Source: a bacterium (GTDB taxonomy: Bacteria > Armatimonadota > Zipacnadia > Zipacnadales > UBA11051). Taken from it: a stretch of 64,000 nt of DNA. Both the position numbers and the translations under genes were made by a program. Of this stretch, positions 9,789 through 19,402 are shown in pieces (the stretch's first letter is position 1; every line of letters starts with the position of its first letter). The stretch lies in assembly GCA_021372615.1 (NCBI GenBank), contig JAJFUB010000169.1, forward strand, positions 19,126 to 83,125, given 5' to 3'. The notes beneath the pieces are model-generated. The model saw only the letters and a program-made list of their open reading frames with translations. It was not told where the DNA came from and searched no databases.

Positions 9789-10409
9789 ATGACGAGACGC
9801 GGTTTCACGCTCATTGAGTTGTTGGTCGTGATCGCCATCATCGCGATTCTGGCCGCCATCCTCTTCCCGGTCTTTGCCAAGGCCCGGGAGAAGGCACGGC
9901 AGTCGAGCTGTCTGAACAACATGAAGCAGCTCGGCCTGGCCGTCTTGCAGTACTCCCAGGACTACGACGAGCAACTGCCCTGGGTCGCCCTGGGCAACTG
10001 CACCTACACGCTGCCCAACGGCAGTTCGTACACCGGGGCTGTGCTCTGGCAGACCATGCTCTACCCGTACGTCAAGAACGTCCAGGTCTACAACTGCCCC
10101 AGCTATAGTGCGCTGATCTACACTGGCCAGTACACGGGCGGCGGCTCGTACGGCATCAACGGCCAGGCTGCCGGTGACGCCATCGGCACCGTCAATTTCC
10201 CGGCCGAGACGATCATCTTCGCCGAGGCCACCGGCGGCGACTCGTACAACCTTGACGGGGACGCCGGCGAGATTGCCGGCCGCCACAACGAAGGCCTCAA
10301 CAACGCCTTCCTCGACGGCCACGCCAAGTGGATGCAGTTGACGAAGGTGCCAGCCTATAGCGCCAACAGCCGGTACTGGAACCCGTCCTACACGGGCAGC
10401 AACCCGTAG
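9789..10409 (+). CDS. Prepilin-like protein with H-X9-DG domain, copy 5
   Basis: 206 residues. GAGG at 9777-9780 sets ATG 9789 as the start; the longer frame from 9741 would begin inside the promoter. It is nearly the same protein as copy 4 (roughly 92 percent identity by eye), with changes such as YVALGNVT to WVALGNCT and [10 protein letters not shown] to [10 protein letters not shown]. It has its own promoter upstream and its own terminator downstream, so it is an independent transcription unit. Confidence 0.9.
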   Translation: MTRRGFTLIELLVVIAIIAILAAILFPVFAKAREKARQSSCLNNMKQLGLAVLQYSQDYDEQLPWVALGNCTYTLPNGSSYTGAVLWQTMLYPYVKNVQVYNCPSYSALIYTGQYTGGGSYGINGQAAGDAIGTVNFPAETIIFAEATGGDSYNLDGDAGEIAGRHNEGLNNAFLDGHAKWMQLTKVPAYSANSRYWNPSYTGSNP

Positions 10410-10433
10410 CCGCAACTTCCTTCCGTCCTCCCC

Positions 10434-10466
10434 TCAGGCCCGGACCTGCCACCGGTCCGGGCCTGA
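10434..10466 (+). terminator. Strong terminator after copy 5
   Basis: TCAGGCCCGGACC (10434-10446) pairs perfectly with GGTCCGGGCCTGA (10454-10466), a 13-bp stem with a 7-base loop, 24 bases after the stop codon. Confidence 0.75.
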
Positions 10467-10526
10467 TGATTCCCCGCCACGGCCAGCCCGCGCCCCCTAG
10501 GCTGCTCTCAGGCGCCCAGATACGGG

Positions 10527-10553
10527 TTGATGTACGGCCGCGCATGGTATACT
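10527..10553 (+). promoter_or_regulatory. Promoter of prepilin copy 6
   Basis: TTGATG (10527-10532), 15-base spacer, TATACT (10548-10553). It matches the box sequences and spacing before copy 5 and lies 38 bases before the start codon. Confidence 0.65.
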
Positions 10554-10590
10554 CTGTGTATCGCTCATATCTGCGAACGAGGTGAGAGAC

Positions 10591-11289
<699 letters not shown>

Positions 11290-11311
11290 GCGCTCCCGCA
11301 CTGCCACCCCC

Positions 11312-11346
11312 AACCGGCCCGGACCTGACACAGGTCCGGGCCGGTT
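11312..11346 (+). terminator. Strong terminator after copy 6
   Basis: AACCGGCCCGGACCTG (11312-11327) and CAGGTCCGGGCCGGTT (11331-11346) form a perfect 16-bp stem with a 3-base ACA loop, followed by CGTTTGC. It is the best hairpin of the shared terminator family. Confidence 0.8.
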
Positions 11347-11466
11347 CGTTTGCTCTGGCGCTCCGTCCCCACATCTCACGGATTGCCATGGCCCTGCCGC
11401 GCGTCTACAAACCACATGTCGTGCCGACCCGTCTCAGCTTCTGCCCCCGGAAGCGTGGAGGCGGTG

Positions 11467-11493
11467 TTCAACGTCATCCAGAAAGGGTATAAT
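11467..11493 (+). promoter_or_regulatory. Promoter of prepilin copy 7
   Basis: TTCAAC (11467-11472), 15-base spacer, consensus TATAAT (11488-11493), then a leader of about 32 bases to the start. The spacer length is the same as for copies 5 and 6. Confidence 0.65.
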
Positions 11494-11531
11494 GCTGTAG
11501 AGTTCGTCATCCCCACCACGAGGTGACAGAC

Positions 11532-12158
11532 ATGACCAAGCGCGGTTTCACCCTCATCGAGCTGTTGGTTGTGATCGCGATCATCGCGATTCTGGCGGCG
11601 ATCCTGTTCCCGGTCTTCGCCAAAGCCCGGGAGAAGGCCCGGCAGACAAGCTGTCTGAGTAACATCAAGCAAATTGGGATCAGTTGGCTGATGTATGCCC
11701 AGGACTATGACGAGACGACCATGCCGGTGAACACCCCGCCGGCCGGAACCTACACGCTGCCCAATGGCACTACCTACACCGGCTACGTCCTGTGGCCGAC
11801 GCTGCTGTACACCTACACCAAGAACATCCAGCTCAACAACTGCCCCAGCAACTCGTACCGGTGGGCCGGCGAGTACAATGGCGCCTCGTGCTACGGCTAC
11901 CTGAGCATCAACTGGGGCCCCAAGTCGCTCGGCAACTACACCCAGCCGGCCAACACCCTCGTGTTCTATGATGTCCGTTCGGCCGGTGGCTTCACCAACC
12001 AGTACGCGCCCGGCGTGGGCACCGTCGCGCAGCAGTACCTCGACTCCGGCTTCAGCAACATCCACAACGAGGGCTCCAACGTCCTGTTCGCCGACGGCCA
12101 CGGCAAGTGGCTGTCCCTGACCAGTGCCCTGGGCAACCGCAGCATGTGGTCGCTGTAG
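11532..12158 (+). CDS. Prepilin-like protein with H-X9-DG domain, copy 7
   Basis: 208 residues. GAGG at 11520-11523 places the start at ATG 11532, not at the in-frame GTG 11523. The leader is MTKRG, then the shared helix and [21 protein letters not shown], a WLMY variant also seen in the separate copy at 39698. The middle contains [21 protein letters not shown], related to copies 4 and 5. The H-X9-DG motif is [17 protein letters not shown]. It is the last member of the tandem array, convergent with the lyase gene on the other strand. Confidence 0.88.
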   Translation: MTKRGFTLIELLVVIAIIAILAAILFPVFAKAREKARQTSCLSNIKQIGISWLMYAQDYDETTMPVNTPPAGTYTLPNGTTYTGYVLWPTLLYTYTKNIQLNNCPSNSYRWAGEYNGASCYGYLSINWGPKSLGNYTQPANTLVFYDVRSAGGFTNQYAPGVGTVAQQYLDSGFSNIHNEGSNVLFADGHGKWLSLTSALGNRSMWSL

Positions 12159-12173
12159 CCTGCCTCCATCCCG

Positions 12174-12219
12174 CCAACGACAGGCCCGGACCTGTGTCAG
12201 GTCCGGGCCTCTTCGTTGG
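12174..12219. terminator. Bidirectional terminator between copy 7 and the heparinase-like gene
   Basis: AGGCCCGGACCTG (12182-12194) pairs with CAGGTCCGGGCCT (12198-12210), and the flanks CCAACGA (12174-12180) and TCGTTGG (12213-12219) extend the structure. It lies between two convergent genes and could stop transcription from both. Confidence 0.75.
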
Positions 12220-12251
12220 CGCCCCCGCCGCTAACGGCAGCACTGACTCCC

Positions 12252-15200
12252 TCAGGGCTTCGGGGGCCGGGCCTGGTAGAGCGTGAGGCTCGGCAGGATG
12301 ACCTCATCGCCGGGCCCGGCGATGACCACGGCGAAGCGCGCCCCCAGGCCGTCACTCCCCGCCGGGAAGCAGGCGGCGGCGAGTCGCGGCAGGCCCGTGC
12401 GGTCGAGCGTGAACTGGTCTCCCCCCGCCAGCCGCCCCTGGATTTCGCCCCGGCTGTTGAGCACTGTCATACCCTCCCGGGCGTGCGGGGCATAGCTCAC
12501 GCTTGACACGATCCGGTTCTTGTCCGCGACGACTTCGTTGACCGGGCCCCCGGCCACCCGCAGGTCCTCGTCGCCGATGGAGAACTGGGTCGGACTGAGT
12601 ACCTTCTGCAGCGTCACCGTCTCGCTGCTCCCCTTCGTCCGGACGATCACGGTCTGCCCCGGCGTGAGGTCCTTGCCCGCTATCGGGTCGGTCAGTTCCA
12701 GCACCCCCCCGGCATAGTCCACCCGCTTGAGGCGGCTGTGCCGCAGGCCCGAGCCCTTCAGGCTCAGCTTCCCGTACGTCAGCGCGGTGCCGTTCAGCAG
12801 CATCGCTCGTTGCGGCCTGCCGGAGGCGTCCAGCACCAGGCACGCGGCCTGGCCGTCCACGCGCAGCTTCCCGTCCACCACGTACCTGCGCCCCGGGGCG
12901 AGCGAGTGGAAGCAGTAGTGCCGCTCCCCGCTCTTGAGGCGCACCATCACCGCCACCGCCTCGCCGTCACTCGGCATCACCGGCACCGCCGTCACACTCT
13001 CGATCCACGGGCTCCCCGCGTAGGGCTCATGCACGCTCACGAAGGCGCTGCGCAGGTCCTGCCCTGTCCGCCGGCGGATCAGGTGCTTGACCCACTCCGG
13101 CATCCGCTGGTAGCGCTGGGGCTGGCAGTCGGCGGCAATGAGTTCCTCATCTGTGCCCACCACATGCGTCCGCACGCCCAGGCCTTGCCACGGGCGCGTG
13201 GGCTGCCCCGGCCGGGGTGCGGTCAGCTTCCACTCGGCCACCGCCTCCCCCCGGAGCGCTGCCCGCTGGACGTGGACGAAGAACTGGAAGCCGCTGCCGT
13301 TGTAGCCGTTGCAGGCCGTGCTCCCCAGCGGCTTGCCCTTCAGGGCCGGGTCGTCATAGAACTGCTCGTACGGCACGTCTACCCCGGCCAGAGTCCCCTG
13401 CTCCTGCACGGGGCCGAGGGGTGGCGAGCAACTGAAGTCCGCCTGCGGCCCCATGAGTGCCCAGTCATGCTGTCTGCCGCCGCGGACATGGAAGACGTCG
13501 AAGGCATAGCTCTGCTCCGGCGCGGCCTCGACCAGCGTCGTCGCCCGGCGGTAGAGGCTGACGCCCTCGTACGAGTCGCAGGACGCGTCCACCACCTGCG
13601 CGAAGCCCCGTGTCGCGAAGGCGTGCAGGCGCCCCTCGCCGCGCCGCTGGCCATGGGCGTCCACCGTCACCGTGTTGTGGGAGATGGTGTTGCCCCAGAT
13701 GCCGTACCGCCGGTGGTTGAACGCATCGGTCTGCTCCGGGTAGCCGACATCGCACAGCAGGGCGTTGTCGTGGGCGAAGAGCAGCAGGGCCAACTGGTCC
13801 CGGTGCATGTGGTGGCCCCAGGAGCCATAGTGCAGCGCCAGCCCCGTCAGCCTCCCCGGTGCGCCCGCCTCCAGGAAGCCGAGGCCGTAGCCCGAGAGCA
13901 CATGTGAACGCGCCGGCACGGCAGGCGGCGGGGCTTCCGGGGAGCCCTGCAGCATCTGCGCCGGGGGGTCAGTGAACAGATCGCCGGGACGGTCCACGTG
14001 GTTTCGCAGGTCCGCTGCAGCGCGGGGGTCGCGAAGCAGCTCCACCGCCAGCCGCAGGACCGTGTCGCTGGGACTGCCCGGCCGCGCGAACATGTCCCCG
14101 CTGTCGCCCAGGGGCGGCTGGAACTTGCCGGCCACGATCGTCTCATAGTGCCATTTGAGCAGGGCCCGGAAGCGCGGGTGCGCCAGCAGATGCTTGCCCT
14201 TGTCCCCCAGCGCCGAGGCGATCCCCGCCGGGGCATTCGTCCACAGGTAGTTGTAGCCCGGCGACTCCAGCGGCACCCCATCGCGGTAGACCATGTTCTC
14301 CAGGGCATCCACCAGTCCGTAGTCACTGTTCGTCCGCGGTCGGGGATTGGCCAGGACCCAGTTGACCATCTCGGCCGACGTGGGGGAGGCAGTCTGCTCA
14401 TCTAGGGCCAGGGCCAGGCGAATGAGTGCCTGCTGGTGCATCCCGTAGTTGCCCTGGTTGCGACCATTGCTGCTCGTGATGTCCCGCGCCATGGTCATGA
14501 GCAGGCGGTCGCGGATGAAGTTGTCCAGACCGGGACCGTCGAGGCCGGCGAGAGCCTGCAACTCCCGGTCTTCACGCAGGAAAGGCCAGATCGCGTCATA
14601 TGCCGGGGCGCAAACGTCCGCCCAGCCCACCTCCCAGATCATGTTGGTGATCCGCCCCGTGTAGTGGGGATTGTGCTCCTTGGCCTCGCGCCCTTGCTTG
14701 TTGTAGTCATAGTCGGGATAGTAGGTCGCCAGTTGCCACAACAGCACCGCGCACTTATGCGCGAACCGCCGGGCCTGAGCGGGGTCTTCGGCTACCAGCG
14801 CTCCCATGGACAGGGCCCGCAGAGCGCGCTGCAGCTCCCGTTGCATGGACCAGTGGGCGTAGTAGGCCACGAACCAGTAGTTGTGGTTGTCACCGCGCTT
14901 GTTCCAGCCCCAACCGTCGTCGGCATAGTCCCCGGTCAGTAGCGACCGGTCCTTCATCCCCGAGGCGAGATAGGTTGCGAAGTCGTTGGACGGGTACTCC
15001 TCACCCCCTGCCGGACACTTGATCTTGAACGGTCGGTCAATACTGTAGCCCCAGGTGTAAAGCCCGTTCTTGTTGGCCTCCAGCCCGTGCACCGGGCAGC
15101 CCAGGTTGTGCAGGTCATAGCAGCGCGGCACCTGCGGCGGGATGACCATGCCGCGCAGGAAGGCATCCTCCCGCGCCGCCCACGCCTCCGCCTCCTTCAC

Positions 15201-15362
15201 GTACCCGCGGCGCAGGTCCCGGGCCCACTCGTGCCTCTCCAGGTTGGCGCGCATGACCGCCAGCCTGGCGTCGTCATAGAACGTGCGCGCGGTCTTGGCG
15301 TGAGTCACCATGGGGGTCACCAGGGAACACGTGATGAGGGGCAACAGCCATAGCCTGTGCAC
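12252..15362 (-). CDS. Secreted heparinase II/III-family polysaccharide lyase-like protein
   Basis: 1036 residues from GTG 15362, chosen because GGGAG at 15371-15375 is 8 bases upstream and the product then begins with a signal peptide (HRLWLLPLITCSLVTPMVTHA, cut before KT). The frame runs on to 16016, but that extension is low complexity. The protein has an N-terminal alpha-toroid with NYGMHQQALIRLALALD and a beta-sandwich domain with HYGSWGHHMHRDQLALLLFAHD, the pattern of the Hepar_II_III family, then C-terminal beta domains. Such enzymes cleave uronic-acid-containing polysaccharides by beta-elimination. The substrate cannot be read from the sequence; heparin is only the family name. The protein is larger than typical members because of extra C-terminal domains. 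Confidence 0.8.
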   Translation of the reverse strand: MHRLWLLPLITCSLVTPMVTHAKTARTFYDDARLAVMRANLERHEWARDLRRGYVKEAEAWAAREDAFLRGMVIPPQVPRCYDLHNLGCPVHGLEANKNGLYTWGYSIDRPFKIKCPAGGEEYPSNDFATYLASGMKDRSLLTGDYADDGWGWNKRGDNHNYWFVAYYAHWSMQRELQRALRALSMGALVAEDPAQARRFAHKCAVLLWQLATYYPDYDYNKQGREAKEHNPHYTGRITNMIWEVGWADVCAPAYDAIWPFLREDRELQALAGLDGPGLDNFIRDRLLMTMARDITSSNGRNQGNYGMHQQALIRLALALDEQTASPTSAEMVNWVLANPRPRTNSDYGLVDALENMVYRDGVPLESPGYNYLWTNAPAGIASALGDKGKHLLAHPRFRALLKWHYETIVAGKFQPPLGDSGDMFARPGSPSDTVLRLAVELLRDPRAAADLRNHVDRPGDLFTDPPAQMLQGSPEAPPPAVPARSHVLSGYGLGFLEAGAPGRLTGLALHYGSWGHHMHRDQLALLLFAHDNALLCDVGYPEQTDAFNHRRYGIWGNTISHNTVTVDAHGQRRGEGRLHAFATRGFAQVVDASCDSYEGVSLYRRATTLVEAAPEQSYAFDVFHVRGGRQHDWALMGPQADFSCSPPLGPVQEQGTLAGVDVPYEQFYDDPALKGKPLGSTACNGYNGSGFQFFVHVQRAALRGEAVAEWKLTAPRPGQPTRPWQGLGVRTHVVGTDEELIAADCQPQRYQRMPEWVKHLIRRRTGQDLRSAFVSVHEPYAGSPWIESVTAVPVMPSDGEAVAVMVRLKSGERHYCFHSLAPGRRYVVDGKLRVDGQAACLVLDASGRPQRAMLLNGTALTYGKLSLKGSGLRHSRLKRVDYAGGVLELTDPIAGKDLTPGQTVIVRTKGSSETVTLQKVLSPTQFSIGDEDLRVAGGPVNEVVADKNRIVSSVSYAPHAREGMTVLNSRGEIQGRLAGGDQFTLDRTGLPRLAAACFPAGSDGLGARFAVVIAGPGDEVILPSLTLYQARPPKP

Positions 15363-15957
15363 GGCGATCACTCCCGAGGCTCGTCGGTGACGGGCGTCGT
15401 AGACTGCAAGCAGCGCGGCGCAAGCTCCGACACGCCCCGCGTCCATTGCCACCGGCGTCACCGGCCGGCCGAACGCGCCCGGGTCAGCGCCCGAGGTTCC
15501 GGCGGCCGGCATCGCCGCCCTTGGGTCACGGGTTCGCCGTGGGGGGCGGCCCCCGCGGGTGGGTCGCCCGCTCCAGCGATGATGAGGGGCAGCCGGCCGC
15601 GAACGGGAAGCCGGAACAGGGCGACGAAGACATGGGTTGCAGTTGTCAGGGCGGAGAGCGCCGTCCAGGTGGTCACAACGCGCGCCGGACAGGCTTCTTC
15701 CTCCGTCCTGCGGCGCAGTCCTGCCCGGGGCGGACAGCCACGGCAGGCTGAGAAGCAGTTCGAGGGCCCGGCGGAGGGTTTCGGCGAGGGAGAGCTGGGC
15801 GACGATAGGGTCAGGCAAGCCGCTGAGGACGCGCTCGCGGTCGCGGCTGCGCTGGCATGCGTCGGAGACATCCGGTTCGGCGTCCCTGGGAGCCTGCCCT
15901 GGCAGCGTCTCCGCCCGACGCCAGGCCCCCGGAGCGCTGGCCGGGCCCCGCGCCCAG
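15363..15957. other. 595-bp region without an intact gene between the lyase gene and the receiver-only regulator
   Basis: No intact gene is visible. The lyase frame is open through most of it, but its composition is R/P/G-rich and lacks a start with a ribosome binding site. One short minus-strand stretch (15732-15869) resembles the start of a GAF domain and is listed separately as a possible remnant. Confidence 0.5.
15732..15869 (-). pseudogene. Possible remnant of a GAF-domain sensor protein
   Basis: In the frame continuous with the lyase extension the translation contains SRDRERVLSGLPDPIVAQ followed by LSLAETLRRALELLLSLPWL, which looks like the linker and first helix of a GAF domain in PAS/GAF kinases. 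Downstream the similarity is lost in every frame. No start or stop fits. It lies just behind a kinase/regulator pair, so decay of a former sensor gene is plausible, but chance resemblance cannot be excluded. Confidence 0.25.
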
Positions 15958-16329
15958 CTAGAAGGAGTCGTCCGGAAGGGCCGCGCGGAGAGCCTCGAGC
16001 AGTTCCTCCTCGGCAAAAGGCTTCCGCAGGAAGGCGATTGCTCCGCGCCGCAGTCCGACCTCCTCAGGATCGGCGCCCTCGTGCCCGGTGATCAGGATGA
16101 TGGGGAGGCAATGCCCGGTATCCGCCAGGGCCTGCTGTAGCTCAATGCCAGTCATGCCGGGCATCTGCACGTCAACGATCAGGCAAGACGGCTCCCAGGA
16201 CGTCTGGTCCAGGAAGTCGGAAGCCGAGCCGTAGGTGGCGGTCTCCAGGCCCACCGAGGACAAGAGGCGCGCGACCGCAACACGGACGGCCGGGTCGTCG
16301 TCAATCACCGCCACGATGGATGGGGTCAC
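15958..16329 (-). CDS. Single-domain response regulator (receiver only)
   Basis: 123 residues forming one CheY-like receiver: acidic pocket Asp10-Asp12, phosphoacceptor Asp53 (LIVDVQMPG), Thr81 (ILITGH) and Lys103 (FLRKPF). The sequence resembles the receiver of FixJ-type regulators, but the protein ends right after the last helix, so there is no DNA-binding domain. GTG 16329 is the start. It follows the histidine kinase gene on the same strand after 131 bases and is probably cotranscribed, acting as a phosphate sink, a relay, or an output through protein contacts. The two FixJ proteins at 22070 and 33676 have a very similar receiver and may share the kinase. Confidence 0.85.
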   Translation of the reverse strand: MTPSIVAVIDDDPAVRVAVARLLSSVGLETATYGSASDFLDQTSWEPSCLIVDVQMPGMTGIELQQALADTGHCLPIILITGHEGADPEEVGLRRGAIAFLRKPFAEEELLEALRAALPDDSF

Positions 16330-16460
16330 TGCTCACCCTCTCCAGGGCAGGGCGCGAGATGCCACTGCGATGATAGGCGTCTCGGACGGTGGTGTATATG
16401 GGACGTTAGGGCTATAGGGCGTCGCGCGGAGTGGGGCGACCTGCAGGAGAGGGTCAGCGT

Positions 16461-19055
16461 CTACTCCGGCGGGTCCAGGAGGGGCAGGCGCAACTCAAAG
16501 CGCGAACCGCTCCCATCCCGCGACGTGGCGCTGAGGCTGCCACCGTGGGCGGCGGCGATGGAGCGGCTGATGGACAGGCCCAGCCCCAGTCCGCCTGGTT
16601 TGGTGGTCACAAAGGGGTCAAAGACGCTCTCGGGACGGCTGGAGGGCAGGCCATGGCCCGTGTCCTCCACTGCCGACACGGCCATGTCGCCGTCCCGGTA
16701 GCAGTGGACGGACACACGCCGCGAACCGGCTGGCTGGTCGCCTACCGCGTCGAACGCGTTCATCACCAGGTTCACTACGACCTGCTGGATCTGCACGCGG
16801 TCCCCCGCGATGACGGCCGGCACTGCCGACGGCACGATATGCAAATCGACGCGACGAGCAACGGCCTCGCTGGCGAGAACCTCAGCCACTTCGCCGACAG
16901 CGGCACACAAATCCACCGGCTCGGTCCGCGGCACACTCCGCCGCAGCTGACTGCGCATGTGGGCGATGATGTTCCCCGCCCGTAGCGCCTCATTGGTGAC
17001 GTCGGTGAGGATAGTCAGGAGGTTCTCGAGGTCGGGGTTCTCGCGCGCCAGGAACCGTGCCGCCGCACGCGTGTTGCTGATGATGGCGGTCAGCGGCTGG
17101 TTGAGCTCATGGGCGAAGGCGGCCGCCAGTTCGCCAGTGGCCAGCACGCGCGCCACATGGGCGAGACGGTCGCGCAGTTCACGAGCCGCGGCCTCAGTCC
17201 GTTGTCGCTCGATGGCCTTGCCGATGAGGTCCGCCACCACCCTCACGCGGCGGATCAGCGCCTCCGGCCAGGCACGGCCGCGCTCGATCGTCTCGAAGCC
17301 CAGCATGTGGCTCACCTGGCCATCCACCCTGATCGGGAGGCACAACCGTGCTCCCCCGCGCTCATGGAGAGCAGGGCCCTCGGCGGCGCTCTCATCAGGC
17401 TGGTAGCCCCCCGTCGAGGTGGCGACCGCCTCACCGGCCAGCAGGCGGGCGATGCGCCAGTGTGCCGAGTCAGTGGACGGGAAGCCATCTGGCAACGGCG
17501 TGAGGTCGGGGCGCAGGCACAGAACGTGGTCGAGAGTGAGGTCACCGGTCGCTGCATCAAGGCGACCGATCACAGCCCGATCGCAGTCGAGCAGCCTGGC
17601 CATCCCGTCCAGGAGACCGTCAAGCGCCCTCTCCAGCTCCACCGGGGAGGTGCTGGCGAAGACGGTCGCCAGTTCGGTGACGACCTCCTCGAAGCGCAGG
17701 CGCTCGGCCAGAGCCTGATGGGCCTGACGGCGCGCCAGCATGCCACCAAATGGCACTGCGAGCAGCGAGAGCGTGTCCAGCCCGATGTCCTCCCACGCAG
17801 GCTGGCCGTTGGTCAAACCGCAGCTGAGGACGCCGATGAGTTCGCCGTTGCAGTGCAGGGGTACCAGCGCGTGGCTGCCTATCCAGTAAGGCGCCATGTG
17901 CTCGCGGTCGGTCTTGGCCTCGGGCGGGAAGTGGTCCAGACTCCCCAGCGCAACGGCCCGCCCCGCGGTCAACTGCTCCGCAAGCCACGGAGCTTGCCAT
18001 CGGGCTATCCGCGGCGGCGAGGTCCCCTCGACCCCTGGCGCCACGTAGCAATGGACCAGGGTCAGACTGACTTCGGTCTCAAACTCGTACAGGCTCGCGC
18101 GGTCGGCACCCAGCACTTCGGCGGTGCGCTGTAGTGCCCCGTGCACCAGAGCATCGGTCTGCTCGAGCGGCGCTCCCGCGAAGCCCCGCGACAGTGCGGT
18201 AAGAAGCGTCTCGAAACGCTCGCGCCCTTCGCGGGCCGCCTCGGCCTCAAGCCTGTCCGTGATGTCATGGACGAGGCAGTAGACAACCCCGCCGCCCTCC
18301 ATGACCATCGCAGGATACAGCTCCACGGTGCGCACGGTGCCGTCGTGCAAGCAGTGACGGGTGGTCAGGTGCGGATCGCCGCCGGCGTGGAGCTGGGCGA
18401 GGCTGTCGGCGAGGCAGAAGCCCTTCGTGGCTGACAGGTCCTCGAGCGTCAGCGTCCGCAACTCGTCCTCGGGGTAGCCGTAGAAGCTGGCGGCGGCGGG
18501 GTTGGCGTCCGCGATCTGGCCTCCGACGAGTTCCACGACGAGCACCGCCGCGTTGCCCCCGCCGAACGCCGACGCCGGAAGCCGGTCAGGCGCCCCGTCC
18601 ACGCACCCGTTGCACAGCAGGACCGGGGCTGCCACGTCGGCGTATGCCTGGGCCAGCTCGGCGTCGCGCTCGTCGAAACCTCCGGGCTTGTTGGCAAGCC
18701 CCAGGGCGCCCACGATCGCCCCGCCGACCACGAGCGGCGCCCACAGGACGTTCTCCAGCGCGGAGCACTGGTCGGTCAGGGAGGAGGGCGCGTCGCGGCC
18801 GGTGGGTCGATTGGAGAGCCGGACCTGGGCTGTAGCCAGCGCCTCGGTCACCAGACCAGACAGGGGGAGCGGTATGCCGGGGCTCAGAATGCGGGGGTGG
18901 AGGTCCGAATCGAGGAGGACGATCACACTATCCGACGCCTGCTCGGCGCACGAAACCAGCCACCCGACGGCTGCGCCGGTGGCCCTGCGATAGGAGTTGA
19001 AGCCTCTCGCCAGTCCCTCCGCCAGATCTTCGTCGTGGGTGAGATCCGAGGTCAT
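16461..19055 (-). CDS. Soluble multi-sensor (GAF-PAS-GAF-GAF) histidine kinase, FixL/DctB-like core
   Basis: 864 residues from ATG 19055, which has GGAGG directly upstream; the frame extends further but without a start signal. No transmembrane segment, so cytoplasmic. In order: an N-terminal GAF-like domain (about 20-160), a PAS domain (VELVGGQIADANPAAASFYG), two more GAF domains (starting near ETLLTALSRGF and FEEVVTELATVFAS), HisKA with phosphoacceptor His649 in FAHELNQPLTAI, and HATPase_c with VVNLVMNAFDA, DTGHGLP and GGLGLGLSISRSI. The HELNQPL variant is typical of kinases that pair with FixJ/NtrC-type regulators. The adjacent receiver-only gene is the likely partner. The signal is unknown. 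Confidence 0.88.
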   Translation of the reverse strand: MTSDLTHDEDLAEGLARGFNSYRRATGAAVGWLVSCAEQASDSVIVLLDSDLHPRILSPGIPLPLSGLVTEALATAQVRLSNRPTGRDAPSSLTDQCSALENVLWAPLVVGGAIVGALGLANKPGGFDERDAELAQAYADVAAPVLLCNGCVDGAPDRLPASAFGGGNAAVLVVELVGGQIADANPAAASFYGYPEDELRTLTLEDLSATKGFCLADSLAQLHAGGDPHLTTRHCLHDGTVRTVELYPAMVMEGGGVVYCLVHDITDRLEAEAAREGRERFETLLTALSRGFAGAPLEQTDALVHGALQRTAEVLGADRASLYEFETEVSLTLVHCYVAPGVEGTSPPRIARWQAPWLAEQLTAGRAVALGSLDHFPPEAKTDREHMAPYWIGSHALVPLHCNGELIGVLSCGLTNGQPAWEDIGLDTLSLLAVPFGGMLARRQAHQALAERLRFEEVVTELATVFASTSPVELERALDGLLDGMARLLDCDRAVIGRLDAATGDLTLDHVLCLRPDLTPLPDGFPSTDSAHWRIARLLAGEAVATSTGGYQPDESAAEGPALHERGGARLCLPIRVDGQVSHMLGFETIERGRAWPEALIRRVRVVADLIGKAIERQRTEAAARELRDRLAHVARVLATGELAAAFAHELNQPLTAIISNTRAAARFLARENPDLENLLTILTDVTNEALRAGNIIAHMRSQLRRSVPRTEPVDLCAAVGEVAEVLASEAVARRVDLHIVPSAVPAVIAGDRVQIQQVVVNLVMNAFDAVGDQPAGSRRVSVHCYRDGDMAVSAVEDTGHGLPSSRPESVFDPFVTTKPGGLGLGLSISRSIAAAHGGSLSATSRDGSGSRFELRLPLLDPPE

Positions 19056-19251
19056 GCTCCCCTCCGCATCGGAACTCATGGCGACTGAGAACGCCGAACC
19101 AGCACTACACGCTGTAACCGAATGCCCGGAACGATTGGCAGCGCGCCGAAGCCTGGCAAGCGGCGCGCGCCCCCACCGGGGACCAGGGCTGGACCACGGC
19201 GCGGGGCGGAGAGGCCCCAAGGTCCTATACTCATCTGTTATTGGGAAATGT

Positions 19252-19280
19252 ATTATAACGAAGAGGGTCGCGCATAGCAA
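19252..19280 (-). promoter_or_regulatory. Promoter reading toward the histidine kinase
   Basis: On the minus strand TTGCTA (19280-19275), 17-base spacer, TATAAT (19257-19252). It lies in an AT-rich patch inside the 347-base divergent region between the kinase (start 19055) and the YG-rich protein gene (start 19403). The leader would be about 190 bases. I see no comparably good plus-strand promoter in this region. Confidence 0.55.
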
Positions 19281-19402
19281 CACACATGGCGCCCCCGTTC
19301 GTTGTGCGTACGCCCGTGGTTGCCGGTCGACGCGTACGGACCAGCCCCACACGATGGTCGCAGCCGGGATGGCAGCGATCTGGCAGGGAGGTGCAGGATC
19401 AA

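Noticed and set aside
12738..13907. 389-residue plus-strand frame opposite the lyase gene
   Set aside because: Antisense shadow without a ribosome binding site or recognisable domain.
15363..16016. N-terminal extension of the heparinase-like frame up to 16016
   Set aside because: The extension overlaps the receiver-only gene in part, is Arg/Pro-rich and has no ribosome binding site, whereas GTG 15362 has GGGAG and a signal peptide.
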